A stretch of DNA of 14,743 nt from CAZYBU01 sp964645775 (GTDB lineage Bacteria; Spirochaetota; UBA4802; UBA5550): NCBI GenBank assembly GCA_964645775.1, contig CAZYBU010000058.1, positions 1 to 14,743 of the forward strand, read 5' to 3'. Of this stretch, positions 13,913 to 14,743 are shown piece by piece (position 1 is the stretch's first letter; each line of letters starts with the position of its first letter). A model generated the notes under the pieces. That model saw only the letters and a program-made list of their open reading frames with translations. It had not been told where the DNA came from and searched no databases. Position numbers and translations under genes: made by a program.

Positions 13913-14713
13913 ATGAAAATTCATTCCCTTGAAGGACAGATTCAGACCATCTTTATCGCCGAATACCCGGACAGGCTTTTACTCCTTGACTGCGGTACCA
14001 GGGCGGACGGTCCCCTGATTATCGATTTTATTAAAAACCGTTTGAAACGTTCCATCTCAGAACTCACCCTGGCCGTTGTGACCCACATGCACCCTGACCA
14101 CGCAGGGTCTGCCGCCTGGTTGCGGAAAAAACATGGAGTAGCTCTGGCCGCACCGACAAAGATTGACCGGTGGTACAGCGGTTTCGGAGGTTTCCTTCAG
14201 CATGTGATCGACATATACCTGGCGCAGTTCGTTGTCTTTCGACAGCGACGGCCCTACCGCTGTTTATGGCACCCGCGTTTCGTGAGGGCAGACCATGAGC
14301 TTGAGGATGGAGAGATACTCCCCGGTTTTGACGACTGGCAGGTACTATCTCTTCCGGGCCACACATCCCATGACATCGTTCTGTACCACAGGGAAAGCCG
14401 GACACTTTATGCCTCGGATTCCATGGTTATTGTAAAGGGAAGATTCGCTCTACCCATACCTATTCTTCTTCCGGACCATGCGTACCGTTCACTGGACCGC
14501 CTGGAAGGACTCCCCTTTGAAAATGTTCACCTTGCCCATGGAGGGACAAGAACAATTCCCGGCAAAGACAAACCGTATATTTTCCAGCAATTACGGGAGA
14601 GAATCCCGGCAAACAGCAGGAGCACACCCCTTCTTAGCATCCTGACAAATCTTCCTCGTGACATCACCCGCCTGAAGATGGAACGTCATGAAAATCGAGT
14701 AGGAGGCGGGTGA
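13913..14713 (+). CDS. metallo-beta-lactamase-fold hydrolase
   Basis: A 266-residue cytoplasmic protein of the metallo-beta-lactamase superfamily. The metal-binding set is complete: THMHPDH (residues 57-63; His58, His60, Asp62, His63), His150 in LPGHTSHD, Asp169 in YASDSM and His209 in LAHGG. This predicts a dinuclear zinc or iron hydrolase, closest in layout to the glyoxalase II/general MBL group. The insert at 84-125 (RWYSGFGGFLQHVIDIYLAQ and on) is rich in aromatic residues and probably forms a lid over the site. The substrate cannot be read. GGGGAGAG before the ATG supports the start. It is divergent from purL, which may be chance. The last four codons lie in a hairpin. Confidence 0.9.
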   Translation: MKIHSLEGQIQTIFIAEYPDRLLLLDCGTRADGPLIIDFIKNRLKRSISELTLAVVTHMHPDHAGSAAWLRKKHGVALAAPTKIDRWYSGFGGFLQHVIDIYLAQFVVFRQRRPYRCLWHPRFVRADHELEDGEILPGFDDWQVLSLPGHTSHDIVLYHRESRTLYASDSMVIVKGRFALPIPILLPDHAYRSLDRLEGLPFENVHLAHGGTRTIPGKDKPYIFQQLRERIPANSRSTPLLSILTNLPRDITRLKMERHENRVGGG

Positions 14714-14732
14714 TTATTTCACCCGCCGTCCT
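14701..14732 (+). terminator. hairpin overlapping the hydrolase stop codon
   Basis: GGCGGGTGA (14705-14713) and TCACCCGCC (14719-14727) form a perfect 9-bp stem with a 5-base loop. AGGA (14701-14704) and TCCT (14729-14732) extend it to 13 pairs with one bulged G. The TGA stop is the last codon of the left arm. The tract after it (CTCACACC) is pyrimidine-rich but not a U-run, so it is either a weak terminator or an mRNA-stabilising structure. Confidence 0.5.
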
Positions 14733-14743
14733 CTCACACCACC

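Overview
This window is a chromosomal segment from a Gram-negative, flagellated bacterium. It holds fourteen well-supported protein genes, closely packed and with almost no mobile DNA. No rRNA, tRNA, CRISPR array, transposase or integrase is visible. The best taxonomic hint is the flagellar block flgG-flgA-flgH-flgI-flgJ. FlgH has a signal peptide but no lipobox cysteine, FlgJ is only the rod-binding domain, and FlgG has a spirochaete-like N-terminus. These suggest a spirochaete or relative with periplasmic flagella (perhaps Leptospirales-like). That placement is inference; a deltaproteobacterium or another phylum cannot be excluded from this window.

Layout. (1) 31-307: a small cold-shock protein on the minus strand, with a good terminator hairpin behind it and a long leader. 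(2) 531-2962, plus strand: a DNA-damage block made of an SRAP/YedK-HMCES-type protein, a UmuD-type autoprotease and the Y-family polymerase UmuC. umuD and umuC are 3 bases apart, and umuC samples are more GC-rich than the flagellar samples counted. (3) 2980-6283, minus strand: a tightly coupled flagellar rod and ring operon, transcribed flgG to flgJ, with TGATG, GTGA and ATGA overlaps or a short gap at every junction. (4) 6448-7068, plus strand: an exported YwqK/MORN-2 repeat protein, divergent from flgG. (5) 7078-8271, minus strand: a PLP transsulfuration enzyme of the cystathionine gamma-synthase type. (6) 8272-8721: a 450-base gap with one weak candidate for a tiny membrane protein. (7) 8722-9753, minus strand: a class I DAHP synthase, first step of the shikimate pathway. 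(8) 9960-13771, minus strand: purL-purQ, encoding FGAM synthase of the large type but with the glutaminase as a separate, overlapping gene. (9) 13913-14713, plus strand: a metallo-beta-lactamase-fold hydrolase, divergent from purL, with its stop codon inside a hairpin.

Most genes are recognisable housekeeping or stress functions. I saw no clear novel multi-gene system. The items most worth a second look are the lipobox-less FlgH in a complete FlgH/FlgI operon, the clustering of SRAP with a Pol V mutasome, the split large-type PurL, the exported MORN protein facing the flagellar operon, and several intergenic dyads that may be operators or repeat elements.
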